DNA of 64,000 bases from Congeria kusceri. Taxonomy: Eukaryota; Mollusca; Bivalvia; Myida; Dreissenidae. The notes under the pieces were generated by a model. The model ran no database searches. It saw only the letters and a list, made by a program, of their open reading frames with translations, and was not told the origin of the DNA. Where the stretch lies: contig CM051024.1 of assembly GCA_027627225.1 (NCBI GenBank), forward strand, positions 81,376,704 to 81,440,703, given 5' to 3'. A program made the position numbers and the translations under genes. Shown here piece after piece: positions 23,263 to 34,370 of the stretch; position 1 is the first letter of the stretch, and every line of letters starts with the position of its first letter.

Positions 23263-24229
23263 ATGTTTGGTCCTTGAACGTGATCAATGCGCCGGTGCAA
23301 CCTTCCAAGTTGCCGTTCTTTTATGCCATTCTGATCGTGCTGATGTAGAATATCTCGAAGTCTGTACCGAGGTATCTAAAACACATAATTCCTATAATGA
23401 CTCAGATCTTGTAATGAAATAAATATAAAAGAAGTAATTTACTGTTATTTACAAACTCGTACCATTTTCCTACCACTTAAAACACGGTCTGTAATCACTA
23501 GTGCCACCTCTTTTTGGAGATGCATTGGAAAACGAGCCAATTATACTTCATAGGTGGCGCTAATGACAGAAAGTAGTAGGAACAAGTAAAAACAGTGATA
23601 GAAGGTGAGTTGGGTTTATATGTTTTATAACCATTTGTGACACTGTTTTAAAAATTGGACAATGTAGTGCGATTTGGAATCAATATTACCTTGCAAAAAT
23701 GTAGAGAAGTATGAAGAAGTCACAACGCATTTTAAAACGTCAGGATTTTCATAAGTTGTTACATGGTTAAAATTGAACCAGGTAATTGATGAATTTGAAC
23801 GTGTTAAGACGTAATTTACACACAATTAGAGCATTAATGGCTTAAATTAATTACTTTCGAAATGTATTATTTGCTGCGTTATCAAAAATGTTGGTTTGAC
23901 GTCGATTAAACATACTATTTTGCATTTTCACGTAAGAGGTGGAGCCAAAGCAATGGAGGTGGCGCTCAGAACAGGAGTTGGAGCCAATGCATATTATATA
24001 GTTTGAAGAATTGACAATTTTATTAACGTTTCATTCTACATTTCGTGATAAGCATTACATGTATAATCATATTGACCATTTAAATTGTCACAAATATCAC
24101 TTAAATAGTATCTTTTGTAGTGCATGTATACAGTTCATCTTAACAAGTCTGCAAATTCAAGTAAGGTGTACGATTCTTTAAGGATTTGTAATGAATCGAA
24201 ATCGAACACATTTGAACCTTATACACGCC

Positions 24230-24419
24230 CCGTTCCAGAAGCGACCCTGGGTCTTTTAGTGCCCGGTGTGAAGCACCTAGTACACTGCACCTCGGTTTAA
24301 CGTCTCATGCGAAAGACGAGGAAGAAGGTTAGGGTGTAGCGGGGGGCTCGAACCTGCGACCCCTGGGTTGCGAAGCCGATGTTATTCCACTAGACTACGC
24401 ATCCGCCACAAGCTTTATA
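24230..24419 (-). mobile_element. tRNA-derived SINE inside the integrase intron
   Basis: On the minus strand a tRNA-like head runs from 24419 (GTGGCGG) to 24336 (CCGCTAC), with the A-box region TAGTCTAGTGG and B box GGTTCGAGCCCC. The acceptor stem pairs fully with one G-T, but the anticodon stem does not form. A body containing CCGAGGTGCAGTG and GGTGCTTCACACCGGG follows. A separate B-box-like relic (GAGTTCGAATCC) lies on the plus strand near 24498. Family and 3' end are uncertain. Confidence 0.6.
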
Positions 24420-24691
24420 TCGATACGCGCATGCGCGCTATTGATAAATGCATTCTAACCTATGGATGTTTCCATTTAAGTGCGCGATTTCATAGGCGCG
24501 AGTTCGAATCCTGCTGGAACCGTGTATCGAAAAAACAACATTTTTGGCGTTCTATAAATTTTTCCGTCAATATAATGTGTTGTTTAATACGTGTCTATAT
24601 AAATACCGGCGATATGTCCCTTTAAAAGCAATTCCTACCAAACTAGATCATATATCAATATTCGAAATATACAGTAGAACGACATATTTAC

Positions 24692-25159
24692 TATGATATT
24701 TTTCTGGCGGAGGATCTCAATTAACATTCGTTCTCCACACCTGGGAATTTCCTGTAATGTTTCTTTTACTACAACAGTTCATTGCTCATCGTCTATTTCC
24801 GTGAACAGAAGTTTCTTTAATCCAAATGCTCGCATTCGTCGGTAGATTGTACTTTCAGAAACACCGAGTAATTGAGCAATTTCAGTTATAGTAAAATTAA
24901 TGTTTATCAAATATTCTAAATAGTCTTTTGGTATCACATACACAGGTGCCCCTCCACCATTCCCCGGTAACGAACTTGGTTTAGAAGGTCCATAAGGAAT
25001 ATAGGCTATCCTCAGTTTCATGATTTCACCCCTGTCACTGAGTCCTACACAGTTCATTTCATATAACGACATCTTGCACACAATATCAGGAGAAATATTT
25101 TCATTTTTAAATGCATGTGTAAGTCGCTCTAATCCAATGTCTTTCAATATCTTCTCCAT
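24692..25159 (-). pseudogene. Exon 1 of the integrase: SAM plus helix-turn-helix
   Basis: Open for 126 codons from ATG 25159 to the TGA at 24779. The reading frame resumes directly after the stop with family-like sequence, so the TGA is probably a mutation. The start lies about 170 bp inside the right-hand 84-bp array. Confidence 0.75.
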
Positions 25160-25327
25160 GTTAAATTACACTAGTTATTTATTAAATTACAGACACGCTT
25201 AGTATAACAGTTTATAATCTAAACGTTCATAATAACAAAGCTATTAGACATAACAAAACACCGATCTGACAAGTTGACATTACCCGATAATAAAACAAGA
25301 TGTGAACATTGCATAACACATTCTTTT

Positions 25328-25620
25328 TTGACAAGTTCACCTGATCATAGCACATGATGAAACAACATTTTACCATAATAAAACTTCTTTTTGACATAAT
25401 AAGATATTGATTGACAAGTTCACCTAATCATAGCACATGATGAGACCACATTTTACCATGAAGACACGTCTTTTAGATCTAATAACATATACCTTTCAAA
25501 AGTTCAGCTGATCCTAGCACATGATGAGACCACATTTTACCATGAAGACACGTCTTTTGGATATAATAACATATACCTTTCAAAAGTTCAGCTGATCCTA
25601 GCACATGATGAAACGCCATT
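25328..25620 (-). repeat. 84-bp minisatellite array, right arm of an inverted pair
   Basis: About three and a half copies of the same unit as at 17164-18112, reverse-complemented: GACAAGTTCACCTGATCATAG then CACATGATGAAACAACA. The CACATGATGA landmarks fall at about 25353, 25436, 25520 and 25604 (84-bp spacing). Confidence 0.88.
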
Positions 25621-25639
25621 TGATCACTTTTTTATCAGA

Positions 25640-25990
25640 ATACCTCATTCCAAACACGTTACTATGTATATTCTTCAACATTTGGTCATGCTTTTATAAA
25701 AATACTAAAACAAAACACGTTACTATGTATGTTCTTTAACATTTGGTAATGCTTTTATAAGAATACTAAAACAAAACACGTTACTATGTATGTTCTTTAA
25801 CATTTGGTAATGCTTTTATAAGAATACTAAAACAAAACACGTTACTATGTATGTTCTTGAACATTTGGTAATGCTTTTATAAGAATACTAAAACAAAACA
25901 CGTTACTATGTATGTTCTTTAACATTTGGTAATGCTTTTATAAGAATACTAAAACAAAACACGTTACTCTAAGTAGTCTGCAACATTTGA
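25640..25990. repeat. Minisatellite, 61-62-bp unit, six copies
   Basis: ACACGTTACTATGTATG starts at 25653, 25715, 25776, 25837, 25898 and 25959. The copies are nearly identical except the first and last. Degenerate relatives (CGTATCTATGTTCTGTAAC) continue to about 26050 and faintly to 26450. Confidence 0.93.
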
Positions 25991-26074
25991 ACAGGATTTT
26001 GTGAGAACATTAAAACAAAATACGTATCTATGTTCTGTAACATTTGATCAGGCAATACGTATACTGAATACAAA

Positions 26075-26240
26075 CAAAGTAAAAATCCAGCTGCATCAAC
26101 AGGAGATAATTCTTATGAAGCGCACAAGTCCTTTATTTACAGTAAGTGACCAATTGCCAAAACAACACGCACAATACAAAACACACAACAAATACAAAAC
26201 ACAAATATGGATAAAACTGGGTTCACCGACTTGGAACAGT
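26075..26240 (+). repeat. Dispersed repeat, copy 1
   Basis: About 165 bp (ACAAACAAAGTAAAAATCCAG through GGATAAAACTGGGTTCACCG) that recurs at 36766-36955 in the same orientation with about 75-80 percent match by eye. Shared landmarks are TCCTTTATTTA, ACCAATTGCCAAAA and ATAAAACTGGG. No coding role is seen. Confidence 0.75.
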
Positions 26241-27068
26241 CACTTTATTGTGTATTGTCTGCAACATTTGAGAATACATTTGTACGAATACTTACAAAGC
26301 AAAAAACGTTAAAATTTATGGTCTGCAGCCTTGATTAGGATTTCGTAAAAAGTTACTAAAAACACTAAAACATAATAATGCAACTTTGTATCAGGATTTT
26401 GTCAAAATACACGTACAAGGCTTTATGTCTGGGCTGCAAAATTTTAACAGGTCCTTGTTATGAAAGGAAACGTACAGCTCGAAAACATTAACATGACACT
26501 CGCGTTCTGTTATCAGCATTCACCGTTCACGCGTTTCACACGTTTAACGATATCAAACAGTATTTTCTGTGGGATATTCTTTCATCGATTTACCTCGAGT
26601 CGAGTACGGAAAATAATATATGCATGGTAACGTTGTTTTAATATATTCATGCATAAAGCTCAGTGTAAGGTTAATGTTGGCGAGCATTCACAGTCTACTA
26701 TATGTATATACGGACTACAACAATTATTTGTGGTTGTTTTTTTCAGAATACCGAAACAGAACACTGCCATATGAATTTACTGCGAATATCGCAAGGCACT
26801 ATTCACGGACTGCAACATTTTATCAGGTATTTTTATAGAACATGGTACTGTTATGTATAGAGTATACCAGGTTTCTTAAGCTTATAACACTTAAACTAAA
26901 CACAAAGATTCTGTGAGAAAAATTAATCTTTACATCATTACAACGCACATGATTATCTGATATCTAAGAACAGGCTTACGTGTAAAATGATAAACACAAC
27001 ATAACACACAAAACGCTGTGGTATAATTTATCACTGCATGAAAATAATCTGTGTGTGTATATAAAGGA
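26241..27068. other. Gene-free stretch
   Basis: AT-rich DNA with scattered degenerate relatives of the 61-bp unit up to about 26450 and nothing recognisable after that. Confidence 0.5.
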
Positions 27069-27470
27069 TATGTGTTTGTTTTTGGTGTGATAACGCGTGA
27101 TATAATCACCGGAACAGGAGACAATATTTTCACGAGCGCTTGCGCGAGTGGAAATATGTAAATCGTCTCCCTTTTCGGTGATGATATCACGGGTTATCAC
27201 ACGGAAAACAAACAAATGTTCTTTTTATTTAATGCTTTATTAACCTTTGTTTTACATTTTGATTGGAAAATATCACGGGAATCATTACGTCATTACGTCA
27301 AAATAATGACGTCATTTCACAGTTTTGAGCCCGGTATCGATGACGGTCCGTTTCATTTAACGTAATAAATCGGAACCCAAAAAAGTAGTCCCTCGGTGTG
27401 AGTGATATAGGGATGTATCTCAATGATATTTATCTATAATTCACTACTTTGCATTAAATAAAAACTGATA
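27069..27470 (+). mobile_element. Foldback/MITE-like element, copy 1
   Basis: The segment 27069-27219 is a long palindrome. About 50-bp arms (GTGTGATAACGCGTGATAT versus the inverse of ATATCACGGGTTATCACAC) surround a core CACGAGCGCTTGCGCGAGTG. Downstream sequence (ACAAATGTTCTTTTTATTTA, then a GTGATATAGGGATGTAT region) is shared with 47670-47960. The two loci are therefore dispersed copies of one element about 300-400 bp long. Confidence 0.72.
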
Positions 27471-27592
27471 TTAAGTCGTAATATTTTTAAAAGGGATTTT
27501 CCACTGAATCCCATTTAAAAGGGCCATTTTCCAGGTTATTTATGAAAAATAAACCTCATTTTTTCAATAAATTACCAAAAAGCAAGAAAAAT

Positions 27593-28050
27593 GTTCCGCT
27601 GGCGGAAGAAAACTTCATTTGTTTCTATAATTTTATAAGAATTTGCAATAAATGTTCCGCTGGCGGTACATAAATAAACCTTTTTAATTCCAGGAAACCA
27701 CCTTAAATGTTGCCCCACAAATTCTTGTATTCCTAATTACAAGGAACCGAAGTGTATCGCTGGCAGTACAAACATCATGACATTTATATTTAGAATAACA
27801 GAAAACCTGATCTGCCGGCGGTACAAGCATCCAAACATTAATATTCTGATTAACCAAAAAATAACAAACTAAACGTGTTCCGCTGGCGGTACAAGTAGCC
27901 TTTATATTCTAACTTACAAAAAAAAAACGTTCCGCTGGCGGTACAAACATCCCAACTTTTATATTCTAAATTACAGAAAATAAGACTAACAAATTGTTCC
28001 GCTGGCGGTACAAACATTCTGAAACAGAAAACTAAAAATTGTTCCGCTGT
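27593..28050 (+). repeat. Interspersed array with core GTTCCGCTGGCGGTACAA
   Basis: Eight copies of an approximately 18-22-nt core start near 27593, 27654, 27754, 27809, 27877, 27929, 27996 and 28041. Unlike AT-rich 25-80-nt spacers separate them. The core contains the inverted repeat CCGC-TG-GCGG. Some spacers share TTTATATTCTAA. The last copy is truncated after GTTCCGCTG. Confidence 0.85.
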
Positions 28051-28713
28051 TTTAAATTACACAAGATTATATTGATGATCGGATCAACATATCATGGTTA
28101 AAAGTTTGGATATATCACAGATTTTCTACTCCACAAAATCATGATACGATCAGTTTTAACAGGTTAATATGAATTCACTGGTTACTATGTTTGAAATAAT
28201 GTTCGTTAAATAAAAGAATTGTTTTCTACGTATGCACAGGACTTTGACAAGACTACTTTGTACAAGGGATGCCTCTTCTTCTGATATGTTATTATTTATT
28301 CATTTCGTATTCTATCGCATTACCGAGTTGAAAAGTAGGGTGCTATTATTTTGTATCATATCAATTTTATTCCAATCAGTGTTTCGTGGGTAAAAATGAG
28401 CAAAGCTTTTTATCAGTTACATTTGGTAAACACACTATTAAGTATGAAAACCTATTTATTCAGGCAATGGAGACAATTACACTTTAATGCATCAATAAAT
28501 TTCGTTAATTTGAAATTGAAGAGTAATTATTGTCTGATATACGATAGCAGACAGAGGTTCAAAACATGCAAGTACGTCATACCAAAGACATTTTGAATAT
28601 AATCCTTAATATGGTAATATGTTGTGAACAACTTTGTAAATGGGTAAAACTTGTAATTATGTAATGTACTTATCCCAAGCAAAGCCACATTTAGAAATAA
28701 CTTAATTTAACCG
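28051..28713. other. Gene-free stretch
   Basis: AT-rich DNA. A frame at 28351-28596 has no recognisable feature. Nothing else is seen. Confidence 0.5.
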
Positions 28714-29608
28714 GTACAACAACAACAGCACCGCCTACGGGTGTTGGACGCTTGACTTTCTTGTATTTGATAGCATTATGGCCTTTTGTTAATATAATGG
28801 GTTCATCACTGTGATGAAGTGTGTTGAATTTCAAGTCAATACCTCTTAAAGATCTTGAGAAATTTGACCTAAACCTAAAATTGTTAGTTGAAAAAAGGGC
28901 AATAACTCATCCAAATTCCTTTATAGTCACCTCATCTTGTCTACAGAAGGGTTCATAACTGTGTTCAAGTATTTTGAGTTTCAGGTCAATACCTTTAATA
29001 GTTATTGTGAAATCTGATCTAAAGAGAAAATTCTAAGTTGAAAAAAGGACAATAACTCAAGCAAAATCCTTGATAGAGTTACCTCCTCTTGTCTACAGAA
29101 TACATTTATCACTGTAATCAAGTACCTGTACCATGAGTTCCAAGTCAATATCTTATACAGGTATTGAGAAATTTTGCTAAATTGAAAATTCTCAGTTGAA
29201 AAAAGGGTTATAACGAAAACAAAATCCTTGAAAGAGTAACCTCCTCATTTCTGCAGAATGGGATCAGCACCATAAACAAGTATCTTAGTTATCAATTAAA
29301 CGTCTTTGATAGTTGTTGAGAAATTTTATATATAACAAAACAAAATGTCAAACTATTCGTTTTAAGTGCAAACACGGGCAGATAACTCTATAAATACAAT
29401 TATAACAGAGTTACCTGCCTTGTTGTAATAAATTACCCTTTTGATCGTGAGCAATTATTGAAAGGTATCAAATGGATACCTTCGATAGTTTTTGAGAAAT
29501 GGACTCTAACAAAAACTTAACCAAAAAACTTAACTAACGCAGACGCTGACGCAAATGCAGACGACAGAGCGACAATAACTCAACTTTTTCTTCGAAAAGT
29601 CGAGCTAA
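28714..29608 (+). mobile_element. Hairpin-ended repeat element 1 (GTCGAGCTAA family)
   Basis: Internal degenerate monomers of about 140-180 bp (TTTCAAGTCAATACCT, AAAAAAGGGCAATAACTCA, GTTACCTCCTCTTGTCTACA). Then a GC-rich tract (CGCAGACGCTGACGC, about 29534-29572) and a right-terminal hairpin CTTTTTCTTCGAAAAG followed by TCGAGCTAA. There is no coding capacity. It is an abundant mollusc repeat type. The left boundary is approximate. Confidence 0.75.
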
Positions 29609-29984
29609 TAAAACGATTAAAAAAATAACAATCATGAATCAAAATATCAATAACAAACATTTTATACAAATTATAGCTAACAAAAAGTAGTATCACAATT
29701 TTCATGACCATAAATGAACATGGATTGAAGTAATTTATACATGCGCACAATCAAACAATGTTAACAGTAATTTTCGAAAAGTTAGTACAGAAAAACCTGT
29801 CAACATCGACACCTTTGAGTGACCACATTTGTCTGTGGTCCCCGCAAATACCTATATTCCATATACATGTACATTGTACTCTAAACCTGTCCCTAACGGA
29901 ACCTGTAAGACCTGACATCTGGACCTATCTATAATTATGTGCATGTAATTAATACAAAAACAAATCAGTACATTTAAAAAAACA

Positions 29985-31098
29985 TGAGCTGTCAGAAGGA
30001 CAGCGCGCTCGACTTAACTGAAGTATTTGTTTTGGAGCACGTTTTGCAAAGTGGACAGGGTAAAAATGTGTCAGTATAAAAAGCTGAGTTATAGTTATTA
30101 TTACCGAGGGTGCTAAAGTTGATGGCGATATTACATTCTACGTTTTAGATGAAAACCATTTGTAGTTTTAAAGTTCCAGGACATGTGAACCTATACATAC
30201 TTAGTAAAATAAGAACTTAAGACTAGGGCTCCAACGGGGCGAAAAAATTCATCGGGTCGGGTCGTCGGGTCAAAATTTCAAAGTTCGGGTAATTTCGGGT
30301 CGGGTCGGGTATTACCGGTAAACCAGTAAATTCTAAAAAAGCTAAACTACATTCAAAAACCTTTTTCTTTAGAGCATTACATGTCAGCTAGTCAGAAATA
30401 AAGAGTTTTTTCATTATAACTGAATACTGTACATAAAATAATATTTTACTTGAATAGTATGCATCACATTCTTAATAGCAATCAGCAAATGCTGGTCATG
30501 AATGACAAAATAACAATGCTATTCGTAAAACACCATTCGCTGGCTAGAAAGACTGAACAGTACAGTAAACATTAAACTTTCAAACAGGTACAACGCTTCT
30601 CTATGTTCAGATATGGGAACACATCTATGATTGAAAATGACTAGAGCAAATAATGTCAAACTAAAGTTTTCAGTTTTAAGAGGAAGGCCAAAAGTTATGT
30701 TTTCACAAAGATTTATAACAAAACTTGACCAAGCTGTTGGTACAATGCTTGTTTATTGCTCATAAAATCAATTTCTTATGGTATAGAACCACGAGTTTTG
30801 TACGACAATGAAATCATATTATATTCATCTTGCGGAAGTGATTTTTACAACGTTTGTTTAATCTACAAAATGGATAACACATTGTACTCCGCTTTCATAA
30901 AATAGCGGCCCGACCCGGTAACGTCGATGAAAACTTAGGCCCGGAATCGCGAGTATTCTTTTTAAGCCGCGAATACGGGTTTCTTGGGGTAACCGTTGGA
31001 GCCCTCCTTAAGACCTGTTATGGTGTTTTGCAGAATATTTCGCAAATATATTGAAAATACAATAGTATGAAAATTGTATATTAGAACCAGTAAATACA
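29985..31098 (+). mobile_element. Left end of a GTCGAGCTAA-family repeat, split by a hAT element
   Basis: Begins GAGCTGTCAGAAGGACAGCG then CGCTCGACTT, matching the left end of the element at 31099. The body is short, lacks the right-terminal hairpin and is interrupted by the insertion at 30224-31006. The precise right limit is unclear. Confidence 0.55.
30224..31006. mobile_element. Non-autonomous hAT element with perfect 8-bp target duplication
   Basis: The terminal inverted repeat is TAGGGCTCCAACGG at 30224 against CCGTTGGAGCCCTC ending 31006. It is flanked on both sides by CTTAAGAC (30216-30223 and 31007-31014). An 8-bp duplication is diagnostic for hAT. The left subterminal region is built from CGGGT pentamers, and the right subterminal region has the inverse (CCCGACCCGG). 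There is no transposase frame in 783 bp. Confidence 0.9.
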
Positions 31099-33030
31099 AG
31101 AGCTGTCGGAGGACAGCGCGCTCGACTTTTCTTGAGTTACTGGCATTTTTTTCTAAAACTAGAAACATGGAAATTCCACGAAAAATAAATTTTCAAACGA
31201 AATGCATTTAAATTAGCACATCAATAACATTTTAGTAATGGTAAACTTGACCTTGACCCCACCAGCCCCATAGAAAACCATTTTTCTATTTTTAGTAACA
31301 GTGACCTTGACCCCACCCACCCCATAAGCAATCTCAAGCGAGGTCTCGATATAAGGAATCTATGTATAAAGTTTCATTAAAAAACTCAATGTGTTCTCAA
31401 GTTATTGAGCGGAAAACGTTTTTCTATTTGAGTAACAGTGACCTTCACCTTGACCCTATACGCAATCGCATGTGAGGTCTCGATATAAGGTATGTATGTA
31501 TTAAGTCTCATTAAAATATCTCAATGCGTTCTCAAGTTATTAAGCGGAAACCGTTTGTCTATCTTCAGTAACAGTGACCTTGACCTTGATCCCACCCCAT
31601 ATGCAATCCCAAGGTTAGATACCAGTAAATTATTGTGTATCCCTCCGTGGTCCATTAAAAAGTAGTGCCTATTACTAAAGAGTTCCTCTTCTCTTCTGGC
31701 ATAAAAGCCATTTAGGAATCTCAGACATGCCTTTAATGGTTATTTTTAATATCATATGCGTATCTGCAATATGTTGGTACATTTCATTGGTGGCTAACTT
31801 GAAAGGTGAACTTTTGGGGGGTGTTTACTATGGTATGGGGCTTTTGTCAAAATATGGCTGCCGAAACCTTGTTTTCTACCGGTGCCTGCATTCAAGTGAG
31901 ATGCATTTTCTTATAAGTAACATGACATATCTTTTTTATTGAAAATTTTTGGAAGAGGGCAGATTGATCTTTAAATTGATACCCGGCTTGCACAATCTGA
32001 AATAAAGGAAATGCTAGAAAGATGCTTGGAAAGTTTGCCATTTTATAATGGGACCCTATGGGAATTGGAATTACTGGTATTTAACCCCAAGCGCGGTCTC
32101 GATATAAGGTATGTATGTATACAGTTGAATAAAAATATCTCAATGTGTTCTCAAGTTATTGAGCGGAAACCGTTGTTACATATTTAGTAACAGTGACCTT
32201 GACCCCACCCTCCCAATATGCAATCCCAAGCGAAGTCTTGATATTGGTTATATATGTATTAAGTTTCATTAAATATCACAATGCGTGTTCAAATTATTGA
32301 GCAGAAACCATTTTCCATTTATAGTAACAATGACCTTGACCTTGACCCCACCAACCACATATGCAATCCCTAGTGAGGTCTTAATATACGTTACCTATGA
32401 ATTACGAATTATTAATATTTGCGGAAACCTTTTTTTTTTTATATATTTTTAGTAACATTAACCTTGACCCCACCCACCCCATATGCAATCCCAAGCGAGG
32501 ATCGCTATAAGGTATATTTGTTTTAAGTTTCATTACAATAGCTTAATCCGTTCTCGAGTTACAGAGCGGAAACAAAACGTTCAGAAACTATTCTACCGAA
32601 AAACTTTAACCTGTCCATATAGCTTATATGTAAAAAATATTAAGTGTAAAAAGGCCCATAATTTTGACAAATTTCGAACTACAGTTATCAAAATTGGCCT
32701 ATAAGTTCATTTTAATCCAGGGGATAAGTGTTATAAGTTTGAATGAAACCCTCAAGCCATTCCTGAGAAACCAGTTTATCGAAAAACTTTAACCTGTCCA
32801 TATAGTTATATGTAACATTTCTAAGTGTAAAAAGGCCCATATATTTGACAAATTTCAAACTAGGTTCATTTACATGTGGGGAATACATGTTTCAAGTTTC
32901 AATGAAATCCTTCAAGCCATTCCTGAGAAACTAGCTTACCAAAAAATTTTCAACTAACTCGGAAGCCGACGCCGACGTCGACGCCGGGGCGAGTAGAATA
33001 GCTTGCCTTTTCTTCGAAAAGTCGAGCTAA
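31099..33030 (+). mobile_element. Hairpin-ended repeat element 2 (complete, GTCGAGCTAA family)
   Basis: Left end AGAGCTGTCGGAGGACAGCG with CGCTCGACTTTTC. Monomers of about 140 bp follow (GTGACCTTGACC, ATATGCAATCCCAAGCG, GGTCTCGATATAAGGTATG, TCAAGTTATTGAGCGGAAAC). A GC tract (GCCGACGCCGACGTCGACGC, 32966-32993) and a terminal hairpin CTTTTCTTCGAAAAG then TCGAGCTAA close it. Left GCTCGACTTTTC and right GAAAAGTCGAGC are also terminal inverted repeats. A foreign block (31617-32090) interrupts it. Confidence 0.78.
31617..32090. mobile_element. Insertion nested in repeat element 2
   Basis: Monomer structure is lost between about 31617 and 32090, and the junctions carry an inverted repeat: ATACCAGTAAATT at the left and the inverse of AATTACTGGTAT at the right. 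The frame at 31727-31942 has no recognisable product. A target duplication could not be defined. Confidence 0.55.
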
Positions 33031-33993
33031 AAATCAAATTGTATGACGTAACTTAATGACTTAAAACGACGACGCGTTATCATGGAAAATCTTGGCAATC
33101 AGAGAAGAATGCCATATCATATGACACCATAAATACAGTGGTTATAAACTTATAAATGTTTATAGTTGTACTAATAGCTCGTTCAGTGTTATGTGAAGAA
33201 AATAGATATTATTGAATGTATATTATGATTAAGATTCCAGAACCAGCAAAAACGATGTGTCACACATAATAATATGTTCTTTCCAAAAAGCCCATCATTA
33301 AACGAAAATATTCGTAAAACGTCATTTAATTTAATTCTACATTCCGTGTTTACTATATTATTTGTGTCAACATTATAAATTTAACTAAAACAGAGACATT
33401 GCTTGCCTGTTATAATCTTCAAAATGCGGCGTTAAAACAATCGTTCCGACGTAATAAATCAGATTTTACAATAATAATCGCCAATGTGCGAGTTTTTGTC
33501 TCTCAATAATGCCGTTTTGAGATGTATGTTGATGTCAAATGTGCAGCTGATGAATTGATGACCATTGTATAACTTACGCCACTAATTAAAACGTTAACCG
33601 GTGTGAAAACTAGACAGCCGCTCCATCAGCTTTATACTAGGTGCGAATTAAATATACAAGGCCTGTCAAAACAACTTTCAATTGAAAATGAAACATATTG
33701 TTGGTCAAGAAACCTGATTAGCCAAATTCTTTGTCCGGTGAACAAAATCGTGGTCTTCCTTTGGGCTACAAACATAATTATCTTACTTTTAATGACATTT
33801 CAACACTTTGTCATTAAATTTTCAAAACCAACACACATTGTCTGAATGCACCTATATAGTGAAAAATGATAGTTATCAGTTTTACTACCAGGCAATCTCT
33901 GTTGGAGACATTTGCCGAAGAGAAATAACTAATAGTATGGCATTAAACAAAACTCAATGTAAACCTTAAAATAAACACAATGCTATATATTAA
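33031..33993. other. Gene-free stretch
   Basis: AT-rich DNA between two repeat elements. A frame at 33603-33845 includes a hydrophobic run but has no conserved pattern and no ATG context of note. No gene is called. Confidence 0.5.
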
Positions 33994-34370
33994 CTAGAAC
34001 TCCGCGAGTCGGATGTGTCGCCTGACGGGGCATAACTCAAGTATGATATGAGCGATTATGCCAAAAACAGATCTTGACCTTTTATGCCTACTAACACTTC
34101 TATAAAGTTTCATAAAGATTGAACAAAATTGTTAACATTATTTTCTGTGCAAGCCTTTTTTTACAAGAGGGTCACACCTCAATTACGATAAGAGCAATTA
34201 TGTCGAAAATCGAAGTTAACCTTCCGTTTCTGCCTACTAACACTTCCATAAAGTTTCATAATAATAGTACTAACCCTTCTCAAGTTATTGTCTGCGTAAA
34301 CTGAAGGGGACGCCGCCGCCGACGCCGCCAAAAGAAACCAGTATAAGTCGCCTTTTCAGGCGACACAAAA
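33994..34370 (+). mobile_element. Hairpin-ended repeat element 3 (TCAGGCGACA family)
   Basis: Left end AACTCCGCGAGTCGGATG then TGTCGCCTGA (34016-34025). Two copies of a roughly 120-bp monomer follow (GCATAACTCAAGTATGAT versus GTCACACCTCAATTACGAT, both with TGCCTACTAACACTTC and AAAGTTTCATAA). Then a GC tract (GACGCCGCCGCCGACGCCGCC, 34309-34329) and terminal hairpin GTCGCCTTTTCAGGCGAC (34347-34364). Left TGTCGCCTGA and right TCAGGCGACA are inverted repeats. Confidence 0.8.

Larger units (their letters stand above)
22513..25159 (-). pseudogene. Broken SAM-HTH-DDE integrase (transposase) gene
   Basis: Two exons are visible. Exon 1 (24692-25159) starts at ATG with a SAM-like N-terminus (residues about 1-50), then a helix-turn-helix (FTITEIAQLLGVSESTIYRR, about 88-107). 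After an in-frame TGA at 24779-24781 it reads on to CGERMLIEILRQKNII and a donor A|GTAAAT. Exon 2 (23375 downward, acceptor TTTTAG) continues YRLRDILHQHDQNG and HVQGPN. A one-base loss near 23262 follows, then WHVDTNHKIIRW (first Asp) and RTDQG (second Asp). A second one-base loss near 23012 precedes THNLRIETLWRDV (Glu). A third frame change near 22735 leads to the acidic C-terminus. WHxDxNHKxIRW integrases are widespread in animal mobile elements. One stop plus at least three frame breaks make it non-functional as read. I do not assign a named transposon superfamily. Confidence 0.78.

Noticed and set aside
27593..28050. CRISPR array
   Set aside because: The context is eukaryotic, spacers vary from about 25 to 80 nt and share short motifs, the repeat is imperfect and no cas genes exist.
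29594..29608. Calling the hairpin-ended repeats Helitrons
   Set aside because: A hairpin followed by CTAA fits, but the left ends do not start TC, some families lack CTRR and A/T insertion targets are not consistent. Left unclassified.
33603..33845. An 80-codon frame with a hydrophobic C-terminal segment
   Set aside because: AT-rich codons often yield chance hydrophobic stretches, and there is no ATG context, homologue or splice signal.
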